Positions 27,686 to 36,917 of a stretch of DNA of 44,451 nucleotides are shown here, one piece after another. Made by a program: the position numbers and the translations under genes. Position 1 is the stretch's first letter; the number at the start of each line of letters is the position of its first letter. The notes under the pieces were generated by a model. That model ran no database searches. It saw only the letters and a program-made list of their open reading frames with translations, and was not told where the DNA came from. This stretch comes from an uncultured SAR324 cluster bacterium. GTDB taxonomy: Bacteria; SAR324; NAC60-12. The stretch is taken from assembly GCA_902575715.1 (NCBI GenBank), contig CACGSI010000005.1, positions 1-44,451 of the forward strand, given 5' to 3'.

Positions 27686-28594
27686 TTATACACTAATTAT
27701 TTTCTTTATATTCCATACTCTATTTTTTCCTTGAAAATCTTTAATAAAAGAAGACGATATCCAAAATCTATTTTTATTAAGTATATTTTCCAGTTCACTT
27801 TCATTAAAAGAACCAATTTCCAACAGCATTTCTCCATTTGATTTTAAAAAATCAGATCCTGTTTCCAACAAATATCTGTAAAATTTTAAGCCATCATGGC
27901 CTCCATCTAAAGCTATTCGAGGTTCAAAGTTAGAAATTTCAACTTGAAGATCATCAATATTTTTACTAGGAATGTATGGAGGATTGCTAATAATAAAATC
28001 TACCTTTAACTTTGGATCAATATTAGAGAATAAATCACTTTTTAGTAATTTAACTTTATTATTTCGTGGATTTAGTAATGAATTATATCGATTAATGTTC
28101 CTTGAGGCCAATTTCAAAATTTTATTTTCACAATCAACTGAAATAATTCTGAGATTTTCTAACTCAGAGCAAAGGGATAATGGGATCGCTCCAGTTCCCG
28201 TTCCCAATTCAGCAATTTGACATTCTGAACGAGGATTTTTTTTTTGCCATTCACGAATTTGAACCACTGCATATTCAACTAGAATTTCTGTGTCTGGCCT
28301 CGGTATTAGAGTATTCTCATTAACTTCAAGTTTTAGAGACCAAAACTCTTTTTCACCAGTTAAATATGCTATTGGACAACCATTAGAACGTCTCTTGACC
28401 AGTTCACGAAAAACACCAAGTTCTTGCTTGCTGAGTGGTTTGTCTTTACGAAGGTAAAGGTCTAGTCTAGAACAGCCCAAAACATATGATAGTAGCAATT
28501 CAGCATCTAAGCGAGGTGAGTTTGGACAAAATTTTTCGAAATAAGATTTAGTCCAATTTAAAACACTTTCTATATTCCAAACAACTTTATCCAC
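27686..28594 (-). CDS. prmC: Release-factor glutamine methyltransferase
   Basis: This enzyme methylates the GGQ glutamine of peptide release factors 1 and 2 using S-adenosylmethionine. The 302-residue protein has an N-terminal helical domain, the PRPDTEILVE motif, the SAM-binding loop ELGTGTGAI, and the NPPY catalytic tetrapeptide (IISNPPYIP). The start is GTG 28594. It is not next to prfA. Its stop converges with the DadA-like gene, and DAHP synthase lies 95 bases upstream on the same strand. Confidence 0.95.
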   Translation of the reverse strand: MDKVVWNIESVLNWTKSYFEKFCPNSPRLDAELLLSYVLGCSRLDLYLRKDKPLSKQELGVFRELVKRRSNGCPIAYLTGEKEFWSLKLEVNENTLIPRPDTEILVEYAVVQIREWQKKNPRSECQIAELGTGTGAIPLSLCSELENLRIISVDCENKILKLASRNINRYNSLLNPRNNKVKLLKSDLFSNIDPKLKVDFIISNPPYIPSKNIDDLQVEISNFEPRIALDGGHDGLKFYRYLLETGSDFLKSNGEMLLEIGSFNESELENILNKNRFWISSSFIKDFQGKNRVWNIKKIISV

Positions 28595-28689
28595 AATAAT
28601 ATTTTATATTTTTTGGGAATAAGGGAAATAATTTTTTTATAAATGAATTAAAGAAGCAAATAAATTAAATAATAACCAAAAAATATAAT

Positions 28690-29724
28690 TTAATTAAGTG
28701 ATTCATAAGTATCAGATATGATGCGATCAGTATTTTTCCAATCAAGACATGCATCTGTAATAGAAACGCCATATTTCATTTCCTCTGAAATTTTTTGGTT
28801 ACCTCCGTTTAAATTACTTTCTATCATTATACCAATAATAGATTTATTCCCATCTTTAATTTGTAAAACAATATTTCTTAAAACTATTTCTTGTTTTAAA
28901 GGATCTTTACCAGAATTAGCATGATTACAGTCAATCATTATTGACTTAGATAATCCTTCACTTTCAAGAGCCTTAACAGCTTTATTTATAGAGACTGAAT
29001 CAAAATTTGGACCGCTACTACCTCCTCGCAATACTAGGTGCACATCCTGATTCCCAGCAGTTCTGATAACTGATGACAAACCATCTTGGCTAATCCCTAA
29101 AAAATGATGAGACTGTAACGATGATTTCATCGCATTCAAAGCAATACTTAATTCTCCATTAGTCGCATTTTTAAAACCAACTGGCATCGATAAACCACTT
29201 GCTAGTTCTCGATGTGTTTGAGACTCAGTAGTTCGAGCACCAATTGCACTCCATGAAATTAAATCTGCTAAATATTGAGGAGTGACCGGATCAAGAGTTT
29301 CAGTTGCACAAGGAACACCTAAATTATTTATTTCTAATAAAATCATTCGGGCAAGTTCTATCCCTTCATTTATTTTATGACTTCCATCTATTTCAGGATC
29401 ATTTATCAAACCCTTCCATCCAACTGTAGTTCTAGGTTTTTCAAAATATACCCTCATTACAATTAAAATTTTTTCAGATACAGAATCAGACAATTCTTTT
29501 AGACGCTTTGCATATTCAATAGCCGCCTTTTTATCATGAATAGAACAGGGACCTACTATAGCAAGCAATCGTCTGTCTTTCCTATCTAAAATTTTTTTTA
29601 TATCGTTACGAGCTTTTTTTACAGTATTTAAAGATTCAACAGATGCTGGTATTAATTCCTTTAATTCTTTTGGTGGAATTATAGGCAATACTTCAACAAC
29701 ATTTATATTTTCAGTATGTTTCAT
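28690..29724 (-). CDS. 3-deoxy-7-phosphoheptulonate synthase (type I)
   Basis: This enzyme condenses phosphoenolpyruvate and erythrose 4-phosphate, the entry step to the shikimate pathway. The 344-residue protein belongs to the AroFGH class. It shows AIVGPCSIHDKKAA, MRVYFEKPRTTVGWKG, the SWSAIGARTTESQ motif, LRGG, and IDCNHANSGKDP. Which of the AroF, AroG or AroH regulatory types it is cannot be judged by eye, so no symbol is given. It lies 28 bases from tRNA-Pro on the same strand and may be transcribed with it. Confidence 0.95.
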   Translation of the reverse strand: MKHTENINVVEVLPIIPPKELKELIPASVESLNTVKKARNDIKKILDRKDRRLLAIVGPCSIHDKKAAIEYAKRLKELSDSVSEKILIVMRVYFEKPRTTVGWKGLINDPEIDGSHKINEGIELARMILLEINNLGVPCATETLDPVTPQYLADLISWSAIGARTTESQTHRELASGLSMPVGFKNATNGELSIALNAMKSSLQSHHFLGISQDGLSSVIRTAGNQDVHLVLRGGSSGPNFDSVSINKAVKALESEGLSKSIMIDCNHANSGKDPLKQEIVLRNIVLQIKDGNKSIIGIMIESNLNGGNQKISEEMKYGVSITDACLDWKNTDRIISDTYESLN

Positions 29725-29752
29725 TTTTTAAAATTACAATAAATAAAAAATT

Positions 29753-29829
29753 TGGTCGGAGCGACTGGATTTGAACCAGCGACCGCACGCCCCCCAGGCG
29801 TGTGCGCTACCAGGCTGCGCTACGCTCCG
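29753..29829 (-). tRNA. tRNA-Pro(GGG)
   Basis: The minus strand reads a 77-base class I tRNA with CGGAGCG acceptor pairing with CGCTCCG, A discriminator and encoded CCA (29753-29755). The D arm GCGCAGCCTGGTAGCGC is typical of proline tRNAs. The anticodon loop CTGGGGG has anticodon GGG, which reads CCC and CCU. Confidence 0.95.
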
Positions 29830-30191
29830 AATTTTTGAATGATAAGCTAAAAAAGTTTTTCATCACTTCTTAAACACCTAAGCTAGTTATACTAAATTAC
29901 AAAATAAATTTAAAAAATTCATAACTACTTATTTTTAATGATATTGAAAGAATTCATTATGCAACTCTTGTATCTAATTATATAAATTGAAAAATTAAAT
30001 GAAGATTCAACAATGAAGTATAGTATTTACGGTCAGATCTAGCTACTATTAAAATTAAATTTTTAAATAACCGTAAAAAAAATTTTCAAATGCTATTTGC
30101 TTATATGCTAGCCATTTTTAAAATTTCAATAACCTTTTACACACAATTTGTTTTAATATAATGATTTTAAATTTAAAATAATTTTTTTGTT
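29830..30191. other. 362-base AT-rich spacer without a gene
   Basis: The spacer separates tRNA-Pro from the DUF445 gene, both minus-strand, so the tRNA promoter should lie at its left side. I see no frame with coding character. The one structure is an inverted repeat TTTACGGT (30026-30033) / ACCGTAAA (30070-30077) around a 36-base AT-rich loop. I cannot assign it a role. Confidence 0.5.
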
Positions 30192-30920
30192 TCACTTAAA
30201 TGACAATCCTGCTATCATTCCAATTAGTCCCCCAAAAACTCCACCCCAAACCACAAGCCAACCAAGGTGCTTATGAATTATACGTTCAACAATCTCTTTT
30301 ACCATTTCTGGTGTAAGTTCTTCTAATCTTTTTATAACAATATCGTTTATTTTTTTTAAAATGTCTTCATTAAAGACATTGTTTGAAAATTGTTCTCTAA
30401 GCGAATCTTTAAACTGTTGAGTTTCCGAAATTTTTTCTATTGTCTCCTTCAATTTGTCTTTAAATGGTTCCCTAAGTGGTTCCAATGCCTTAGTTCCTCC
30501 TACCATTGACAACATAGTCCCTATACTTGATTTTTCAATAACCTCCAACAAAGAATCAAATACTGGATCAAAATTCACACTACGAAAAATTTTTTCAAAA
30601 TTAGGAATTAATTTAAGATTTCCTGAATCAGAAAAATATTTTTTTAAATTATCAGAATTAAAAAACTGATTCATTATCAGTTCATGTATACTTTTCTTAA
30701 AAATTGCAAAATTTAAAGGTATTACTCCTGATCCGTATATACCAGGAACTCTTTCAAATAACATATAAACCGCAATCCAATTAGTTATTGCTCCTGAAAA
30801 AGCAAATAGACCAGAATTAAATACTACACTACTCCAAGATTTATCAGGAAACCAGAATCCCAAAAAAACTAAAAATATTGCAATTAAATTTGTTAAAAAT
30901 CGCTTTTCGAGGAAATACAT
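30192..30920 (-). CDS. DUF445-family membrane protein
   Basis: The 242-residue protein has an N-terminal membrane segment (about 10-28), then the DUF445 signature region GAITNWIAVYMLFERVPGIYGSGVIP, a long helical soluble middle with repeated FKDSLREQF-like segments, and a C-terminal hydrophobic span (LVVWGGVFGGLIGMIAGLSF). This two-ended membrane topology is typical of the family (YheB/YjiN relatives). Function is unknown. It is on its own, with AT-rich spacers on both sides. Confidence 0.8.
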   Translation of the reverse strand: MYFLEKRFLTNLIAIFLVFLGFWFPDKSWSSVVFNSGLFAFSGAITNWIAVYMLFERVPGIYGSGVIPLNFAIFKKSIHELIMNQFFNSDNLKKYFSDSGNLKLIPNFEKIFRSVNFDPVFDSLLEVIEKSSIGTMLSMVGGTKALEPLREPFKDKLKETIEKISETQQFKDSLREQFSNNVFNEDILKKINDIVIKRLEELTPEMVKEIVERIIHKHLGWLVVWGGVFGGLIGMIAGLSFK

Positions 30921-31022
30921 TTCAATCCATTAATTTAAATTAATTTTATAATATTATTTACATGTAATAAAAATAATCAGTTTTTAAAATGAAAGATTTT
31001 TTAAAAACTAGTGTTTTGATAT

Positions 31023-31535
31023 TTAACCTGAATTACATTTTGAGGATAGTAAAGGAGAGTTTTCAATCAAATATACAAATCTTTCTGCTATTTGATCGTA
31101 TACCGATTTTTGAAATTTTTGATTTTGCTCTATTTCATGAGAGTAAAATAGTCTCACATAATTTTTTTTCATAATTCTACCAAAATCTTTATCATTCGTT
31201 CTGCATCCGTATAAATCAACTATTGCATTCAAATGAATTCCTTTTCCTTGAGAAATTTCTTGACTAACATTATTTAAATTATCACTCAAAAATAATGCAA
31301 TTCGCTTCTTCTTTGGGGTATAAAAATTTTTTGAGGGGTGGCCTCTATCACAACCCGAAGTTTCTGATGATCTTGCTGCGGCCATTGTACTTCCCGACGG
31401 AATTAAAGTAGTACTACTGATTATACCCATTACACCTGGTGGAGCGGGGACCTTTGGGCATTTATGTCTTGCCATTATGGGTTTAAAAGTAAAAAAATTT
31501 AAAATTATAAAAAAAAGTGCTATTCTAAACAGCAA
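31023..31535 (-). CDS. DUF3015-like secreted protein
   Basis: The 170-residue product starts at TTG 31535 with a hydrophobic signal segment (LFRIALFFIILNFFTF) and a likely cleavage near residue 22. The mature part has a serine/threonine-rich stretch and SSETSGCDRGHP, which matches the TSGxC pattern of DUF3015 proteins, followed by a segment with LSDNLNNVSQEISQGKG equivalent to the family's diArGxGE block. Three cysteines remain in the mature form (in ETSGC, LYGC and SSKC). It is probably periplasmic; the family has no known function. The start is uncertain. Confidence 0.55.
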   Translation of the reverse strand: MLFRIALFFIILNFFTFKPIMARHKCPKVPAPPGVMGIISSTTLIPSGSTMAAARSSETSGCDRGHPSKNFYTPKKKRIALFLSDNLNNVSQEISQGKGIHLNAIVDLYGCRTNDKDFGRIMKKNYVRLFYSHEIEQNQKFQKSVYDQIAERFVYLIENSPLLSSKCNSG

Positions 31536-31653
31536 GATTGATTTTTTTTTAAATTTGAAAATTCAATTTAATAATTAAACTTATTTATTATTAAACAAAA
31601 AATTAAATGGCTGGAACTAAATTCCGATTTACCATGAACCTTTCATATAAAAA

Positions 31654-32418
31654 TTAAAGAATTTGACTCAAAAATAGCTTTGTCCTATCATGTTGCGGGT
31701 TATTGAAAAACTCTTTCGGAGAGTTTTTCTCTATAATTTCGCCTCCATCCATAAAAATTACTGAATCTGCGACAGCAGTAGCAAAACCCATTTCATGAGT
31801 AACAACCAGCATGGTCATTCCACTATTTGCCAATTCAATCATAACATCAAGAACTTCTTTTATCATTTCCGGATCAAGCGCTGAGGTTGGCTCGTCAAAA
31901 AGCATTATCCTTGGGTTCATGCACAAAGAACGGGCTATTGCAACTCGCTGTTGCTGACCACCAGAAAGCTGACCTGGAAATTTATTTGCCTGTTCAGGAA
32001 TTTTAACACGCTCAAGATATTCCATAGCGATTTTTTCTGCTTCTGCTTTTGGTGTTTTTCTTACCCAGATTGGTGCTAAAGAACAATTTTCAAGAGCTGT
32101 TAAATGAGGGAATAAATTAAAATGCTGAAAAACCATCCCCACTTCTGAGCGAACAATTTCTATATTTTTAAGGTCACTAGTAAGTTCAGTTCCGTCTACA
32201 ACAATTGTTCCCTTCTGATGTTCTTCTAATCTATTAATGCAACGAATTAGCGTTGACTTACCCGAACCAGAAGGCCCGCAAATTACTATTTTTTCGCCAC
32301 GCGTGACTTCAAGATTGATATCTTTCAAAACATGAAAATCATCAAACCACTTGTGCATTTCTTTAATTGAAATCATTATTTCTGATTCATTTTCTTTTGT
32401 TTTTGAATTTGTAGACAT
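31654..32418 (-). CDS. aapP: Amino-acid ABC transporter ATP-binding protein
   Basis: This is the ATPase of a polar amino-acid importer. The 254-residue protein has Walker [10 protein letters not shown], the Q-loop [10 protein letters not shown], the ABC signature LSGGQQQR, Walker [15 protein letters not shown] and the switch VVTHEM. It is the last gene of the four-gene operon, 24 bases after aapM. The order J-Q-M-P matches the general L-amino-acid permease of rhizobia, and the symbols are given on that basis. Confidence 0.95.
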   Translation of the reverse strand: MSTNSKTKENESEIMISIKEMHKWFDDFHVLKDINLEVTRGEKIVICGPSGSGKSTLIRCINRLEEHQKGTIVVDGTELTSDLKNIEIVRSEVGMVFQHFNLFPHLTALENCSLAPIWVRKTPKAEAEKIAMEYLERVKIPEQANKFPGQLSGGQQQRVAIARSLCMNPRIMLFDEPTSALDPEMIKEVLDVMIELANSGMTMLVVTHEMGFATAVADSVIFMDGGEIIEKNSPKEFFNNPQHDRTKLFLSQIL

Positions 32419-32442
32419 AATATTTTTTCAGTTTTTTTAATT

Positions 32443-33591
32443 CTAGTGTCCTGTATGTAATTTCTTCTCAAGATAAATTGAATATCTTGACATACCGAAA
32501 CAAGTAATAAAGAAAAAAAAGGCAACAAAAATATATACTTCATTTGCTAATCCTGCCCATTTAGCATCAGCTAATGTCGCATTCCCGAGACCTAGTAAAT
32601 CAAACATCCCGATTATAAGTACAAGAGTTGTATCTTTATATAGACCTATAAATGTGTTAACAATCCCAGGAATCGAAATTTTCAAAGCCTGAGGTAAAAC
32701 AATCAAACGTTGAGATTGCCAGTAATTCAAGCCAAGAGAATCTCCTGCTTCATGCTGTCCTTTGCTAATTGCTTGTAATCCACCTCGAATCACCTCAGCC
32801 ATATAAGCAGAGGCAAAAAGTATGACCATTATTATAACCCTCCAAAGTAGATCATAAACTGTTCCAGGCGGTAAAAAATAGTTTAGCATAGTGGATGCAA
32901 CAAATAACAAAGTAATCAGAGGCACACCTCTAATAAATTCGATGAAAATAACACACAATATTTTTAATATTGGCATATTCGATTGCCTGCCAAGAGCTAA
33001 GGCAATTCCAATTGGTAGAGAAAATGAAATCCCAGTTACTCCAAGTATCAAAGTAAGCATTATACCACCAAATTTATCAGTAGGTACAGTTTCTAAACCA
33101 AAACCTCCTAAAAGTAACCATCCTGCTACAAAGGGGAATATTGCAGAATATATAAGTCCATATTTTCTTTTAGGAAGTTTTTCGTATAAAACTGGAATAA
33201 CAGCTAAAGTGAGCATAATAAAACAAATATCAACCCTCCATCTCAAATGTTCTGGATAAAACCCATATGTAAAGAGTGAAATACGCGATTTTATTAGCGC
33301 CCAGCAAGCACCTGCTGCAGGAAAAGGCATTTGATCCCAACATTCCGCTCTTGATTTTCCAAAAAAAATAGCATCTATAACACCCCAATCAAAAAGAGGT
33401 GGAATAATTTTCCACAATAACCACAGTGCTGTTAAGGTAAGAACTGAATTTATAGGAGTAGAAAACAAATTATTTCTAAGCCAAGCTAATACCCCGGAAG
33501 TCCTCACTGGAGGTGGAAGATCTGGATGTGTACCTGGAGGATACTTTTTACTCAAATTTTCATTCACTTTTAAATATAGTTTATCTTTCAA
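32443..33591 (-). CDS. aapM: Amino-acid ABC transporter permease AapM
   Basis: This is the second permease of the importer, 382 residues with about eight membrane spans: three widely spaced spans in the N-terminal half, then the BPD-transport core. The EAA loop is visible as EAGDSLGLNYWQSQRLIVLPQAL, and FIEFIRGVPLITLLF lies just before it. The N-terminal stretch PDLPPPVRTSGVLAWLRNNLFS is typical of AapM/BztC proteins. Its start overlaps the aapQ stop by 11 bases, so translation is coupled. Confidence 0.94.
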   Translation of the reverse strand: MKDKLYLKVNENLSKKYPPGTHPDLPPPVRTSGVLAWLRNNLFSTPINSVLTLTALWLLWKIIPPLFDWGVIDAIFFGKSRAECWDQMPFPAAGACWALIKSRISLFTYGFYPEHLRWRVDICFIMLTLAVIPVLYEKLPKRKYGLIYSAIFPFVAGWLLLGGFGLETVPTDKFGGIMLTLILGVTGISFSLPIGIALALGRQSNMPILKILCVIFIEFIRGVPLITLLFVASTMLNYFLPPGTVYDLLWRVIIMVILFASAYMAEVIRGGLQAISKGQHEAGDSLGLNYWQSQRLIVLPQALKISIPGIVNTFIGLYKDTTLVLIIGMFDLLGLGNATLADAKWAGLANEVYIFVAFFFFITCFGMSRYSIYLEKKLHTGH

Positions 33592-34777
33592 TCAGCGCCA
33601 TTTTGCGATTAAACCAGTTCATGAATGCTGAAATCATTAATGAAATAAATAAATATATAAAAAGAACTATAATCATAGTTTCCATCTCTTTACCTGTTTG
33701 CATTAAAGATATTCCACCAATTGTTGCAACAACATCCATATAACCAATTGCGATGGCAAGAGAAGAATTTTTTGTAAGATTCAAATACTGACTTGCTAAT
33801 GGTGGAATTATAACTCTCAATGCCTGAGGAATAACTATCAATTGTAAAGTTCTATTTTTTCTCATACCAAGAGCAAGCGAAGCCTCTGTCTGCCCATGAC
33901 TTATAGCTAAAATACCTGATCTTACAATCTCAGCAATAAAGCAGGATGTATAATATGCCAATGCAGATGTCAAAGCAATATATTCTGGCTTTATAGAAGT
34001 TCCTCCTTTAAAATTAAAACCTTTTAGTTCCGGAATATCCCAAGATAAAGGACTTCCTGAAAAGAAGAATGTTAAAAGTGGTAATCCAATCAAAGTAGAA
34101 ATAGAAATAGCTAAAACTGGATATATTTTACCTGTTTCATCCTGAACTTTTTTAGCCCATTTAACAAATATAGCAACTGTCGCAGCAGCGATTAAAAATG
34201 CTATTAAGACATTACCAAATCCTTCTTCAAAAACTGGTGCCGGAATATAGAACCCTCTATTGGACAAAAACATAGTATCGGATATAGATATTGATTTCTT
34301 AGGAACTGGAAGAATGTAAAGAAAAATTCCATATACAAAAAATATATGTAATAACACCGGAACATTTCTGGTAAATTCAAGAAAAACATAAACTATCCTG
34401 TTAACCAACCAGTTGCTAGAAAGTCTTAGAACACCCAAAGTGAATCCCAGAATTGAAGCAATAATAATCCCAGAAACTGCTACCAAAAGTGTATTCAGAA
34501 GTCCTACTACTCCAGCACGGATGTGGGTGTCTGTTGGAGAATAAGAAATAAAAGGTTGAAAAGTAATGTCATATCCAGCTGGGTACGTTAAAAAACCGAA
34601 ACTAAAGTCTTTACCGGCTATTTCTAGATTATTCGATACGTTCCTACCTATAAGACCTATAATGGTAAATAATATCAGAACAGTAACTATCTGAATTATA
34701 ACTGACCTAGATTCTTTATTCCGCCATAAACGGAAAAATATATTAGGTCTGACCGAATTAGATGATGGTAAGTTCAT
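33581..34777 (-). CDS. aapQ: Amino-acid ABC transporter permease AapQ
   Basis: This is the first permease, 398 residues, with an N-terminal span, a large periplasmic segment beginning FSFGFLTYPAGYDI (characteristic of AapQ/BztB), the VFLEFTRNVPVLLHIFF block, a polar insertion with an SPLSWDIPELKGFNF segment, and the EAA loop EASLALGMRKNRTLQLIVIPQAL. It lies downstream of aapJ, separated by 122 bases that contain a strong hairpin. It overlaps aapM by 11 bases. Confidence 0.94.
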   Translation of the reverse strand: MNLPSSNSVRPNIFFRLWRNKESRSVIIQIVTVLILFTIIGLIGRNVSNNLEIAGKDFSFGFLTYPAGYDITFQPFISYSPTDTHIRAGVVGLLNTLLVAVSGIIIASILGFTLGVLRLSSNWLVNRIVYVFLEFTRNVPVLLHIFFVYGIFLYILPVPKKSISISDTMFLSNRGFYIPAPVFEEGFGNVLIAFLIAAATVAIFVKWAKKVQDETGKIYPVLAISISTLIGLPLLTFFFSGSPLSWDIPELKGFNFKGGTSIKPEYIALTSALAYYTSCFIAEIVRSGILAISHGQTEASLALGMRKNRTLQLIVIPQALRVIIPPLASQYLNLTKNSSLAIAIGYMDVVATIGGISLMQTGKEMETMIIVLFIYLFISLMISAFMNWFNRKMALIER

Positions 34778-34829
34778 TTCTTTAATCTTTCCATTCTTCT
34801 ATAATTATGAATGGCTATAAAAAGTATAA

Positions 34830-34865
34830 AAGCGCATACATTCTTTTATTTGAATGCATACGCTT
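34830..34865 (-). terminator. Intercistronic hairpin between aapJ and aapQ
   Basis: A 14-base-pair stem (34830-34843 with 34852-34865) encloses an 8-base loop. Two of the pairs are G-U in the minus-strand RNA and would be A-C mismatches on the plus strand, so the stem is specific to the operon's own transcript. The RNA is followed by a U-rich run (UUUAUACUUUUUAU). It sits 34 bases after the aapJ stop. It likely acts as a partial terminator or 3' stabiliser, giving more binding protein than permease. Confidence 0.7.
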
Positions 34866-34899
34866 ATTAAATCAACAATTTTTTTCAAATAGTCGATGA

Positions 34900-35916
34900 T
34901 TAACGAAACGGCGGAGAATACTGCAATCCACCTTTAGTCCATAGAGCGTTTAAACCACGGGCCAATCCAATCGGTGTATTTTTCCCAATATTTCTCTCGA
35001 AGATTTCACCGTAGTTTCCTACTTGCTTAATTATCTGGTATGCCCAATCTTTACTGAGACCAAGTTCTTGTCCCTGGCTACCTTCTGTTCCAAGAAGACG
35101 CTTAATTTCTGGATTATTTGCACTCTTCATACTATCTACGTTTGAAGATGTAACACCTAATTCTTCCGCAGTTACAGTAGCATTGTATACCCAACGTACT
35201 ATATCAGCCCATTGATCATCACCTTGTCGAACTGCTGGACCAAGCGGCTCCTTTGAAATAATCTCTGGAAGGATCATATGATCGTTTGGACTTGGAAAAG
35301 TTGAACGCGTTGCGGCTAATCCTGAAGCATCAGTAGTATAAACGTCACAACGACCTGACAAATAGCCTGCGCGGGCTTCAGAGTTCATTTCAATTGCAAC
35401 TGCTTCATAGGTCATATTATTTGTACGAAAATAATCCGCAAGGTTTAGCTCAGTGGTTGTTCCAGTTTGAATACAAACTGAAGCACCATCTAACTCCTTT
35501 GCACTTTTAATTCCCATACTCTTTCCAATCATAAATCCCTGACCATCATAATAATTGACTCCAACAAAGGTCAATTTTACACCAACGTCACGAGAGAAAG
35601 TAATTGTTGTATTTCGCCACAAGACATCACCTTCACCAGAATTAAGCTTTGTAAATCGCGTTTTACCTGTTGAAGTAACAGCCTTAAATTTATCAGCATT
35701 GCCCAAGACGGCTGCTGCGGTAGCTCGACAGAAGTCAATGTCAAATCCCTTCCATGTTCCACTGTCATCAGGTGCAGCAAATCCAGCGATACCCGTACTT
35801 ACTACACAGCGAAGCTCTCCACGAGACTTCACATCTTCTAGAGTTCCTGCATTTACAGAAAATCCCATAACACTAACCACAAAAAATGATAGTGTAGATT
35901 TTAATAGTGCTTTCAT
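34900..35916 (-). CDS. aapJ: Amino-acid ABC transporter periplasmic binding protein
   Basis: This is a solute-binding protein of the general L-amino-acid importer, 338 residues from ATG 35916. That start is preferred to the upstream in-frame TTG at 35937 because AGGAGA precedes it at seven bases. It opens with a signal peptide (basic MKALLK, hydrophobic run, cleavage near FSVNA). The mature part begins with the AapJ/BztA-type GTLEDVKSRGELRCVVSTGIAGFAAPD, and later shows GFDIDFCRATAAAV and SGRCDVYTTDASGLAATR. It is first in the operon; the promoter should lie in 35938-36068, though none is clear. Confidence 0.95.
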   Translation of the reverse strand: MKALLKSTLSFFVVSVMGFSVNAGTLEDVKSRGELRCVVSTGIAGFAAPDDSGTWKGFDIDFCRATAAAVLGNADKFKAVTSTGKTRFTKLNSGEGDVLWRNTTITFSRDVGVKLTFVGVNYYDGQGFMIGKSMGIKSAKELDGASVCIQTGTTTELNLADYFRTNNMTYEAVAIEMNSEARAGYLSGRCDVYTTDASGLAATRSTFPSPNDHMILPEIISKEPLGPAVRQGDDQWADIVRWVYNATVTAEELGVTSSNVDSMKSANNPEIKRLLGTEGSQGQELGLSKDWAYQIIKQVGNYGEIFERNIGKNTPIGLARGLNALWTKGGLQYSPPFR

Positions 35917-36068
35917 CTGATTTCTCCTAATCAACACATTTTTTTTTTTATCTGCTCCATTAATTTGAAACAGATCTTATTTAATCAGCAAAGCATCATG
36001 GTTTTTTTTAGATTTGTCAAGCCAAAAACAAAAAAATAGTACTGATTTTCATAAATAATTCTTCAAAA

Positions 36069-36917
36069 TTAGTCTTTAATCGAAAATTCAAAATTATTTT
36101 GAAATTCATATCTCCTTTTTCTTTCTTTTTCAGGTGTATTAACGTTTTTAGAAATATTTTCAGGGAAAAAACCTATTCTTTTTAAAAAGTTTTCTAAAAT
36201 ATTCTCTTCCATAGTGCTAATATTCCAAAATGGATTCACTAAATCTTTTGAATCACCAACTCTCCTAAACAAATGGACTTTCCATCCAAGAAATTTCTTT
36301 TGGAAATTCTCTCTCCTATATAAGCATCTAAGCAAATACATTCGTTCGAACTCTTCTAAAAATATTCCTGCTTGAAAAACAGCTTCATTAAAATCCCAGT
36401 TCCAATCATTTTTGAAATTAGCAATTGTTGGAGAAAATAATATTGAATTAGAAATTCTTGAAATAATTTTTTTGTCAAAATTTTTATAGTTCTCTTTGGG
36501 TAAAGGAACTTTTAAGAAATTTTCAAATGAAAGTTCTCCTTCAGTCTTATAAATAGGGAAATCTTTATCAGGAAGCTCATTTTCGAGAAGACGTAAAATT
36601 TCAAAATATTCTCTAACTTTCCCACGATTAACTTTTTTGCAAGTGAACCATTTGAGAGGGGATTCTTTGGAGTAATTATTTGTATTTAAAAAAAAAATTC
36701 CAAATTCCATAATCCAATCCATCACAGATTTTCTAGAATCTGCCATAATATAGAAATATCTACACTTTGACCTGAGGTCAGTTACCTTGAAAATCTGGCT
36801 ACCTTTGAATATCGCTATCTTCATCCAACCTAAATGGAAATTTGACAACCATTCTTGAAAAATTTCCTCTTTTAACTGATTCACCACTTTATGTACGCTT
36901 TTTAATAAAAATATCAA
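36069..36917 (-). CDS. Unknown 282-aa protein at the end of the menaquinone operon
   Basis: No family is recognised. The frame begins at ATG 36917, inside the last 29 bases of menE, and is complete. It is rich in lysine, phenylalanine and tryptophan, soluble, with no signal peptide. Segments that stand out are SKCRYFYIMADSRKSVMDW near residue 50, KVNRGKVREYFEILRLLENE near 94, WNWDFNEAVFQAGIFLEEFERMYLLRC near 172, and a basic tail (EKERKRRYEF). Its position suggests a role in menaquinone synthesis or use. It does not resemble MenD, MenF or MenH, the steps absent from this cluster, by eye. Confidence 0.6.
   Translation of the reverse strand: MIFLLKSVHKVVNQLKEEIFQEWLSNFHLGWMKIAIFKGSQIFKVTDLRSKCRYFYIMADSRKSVMDWIMEFGIFFLNTNNYSKESPLKWFTCKKVNRGKVREYFEILRLLENELPDKDFPIYKTEGELSFENFLKVPLPKENYKNFDKKIISRISNSILFSPTIANFKNDWNWDFNEAVFQAGIFLEEFERMYLLRCLYRRENFQKKFLGWKVHLFRRVGDSKDLVNPFWNISTMEENILENFLKRIGFFPENISKNVNTPEKERKRRYEFQNNFEFSIKD

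Noticed and set aside
35921..36000. TTGCTG-17-TCAAAT promoter candidate for aapJ
   Set aside because: The -10 half is a poor match and similar pairs occur throughout this AT-rich DNA.
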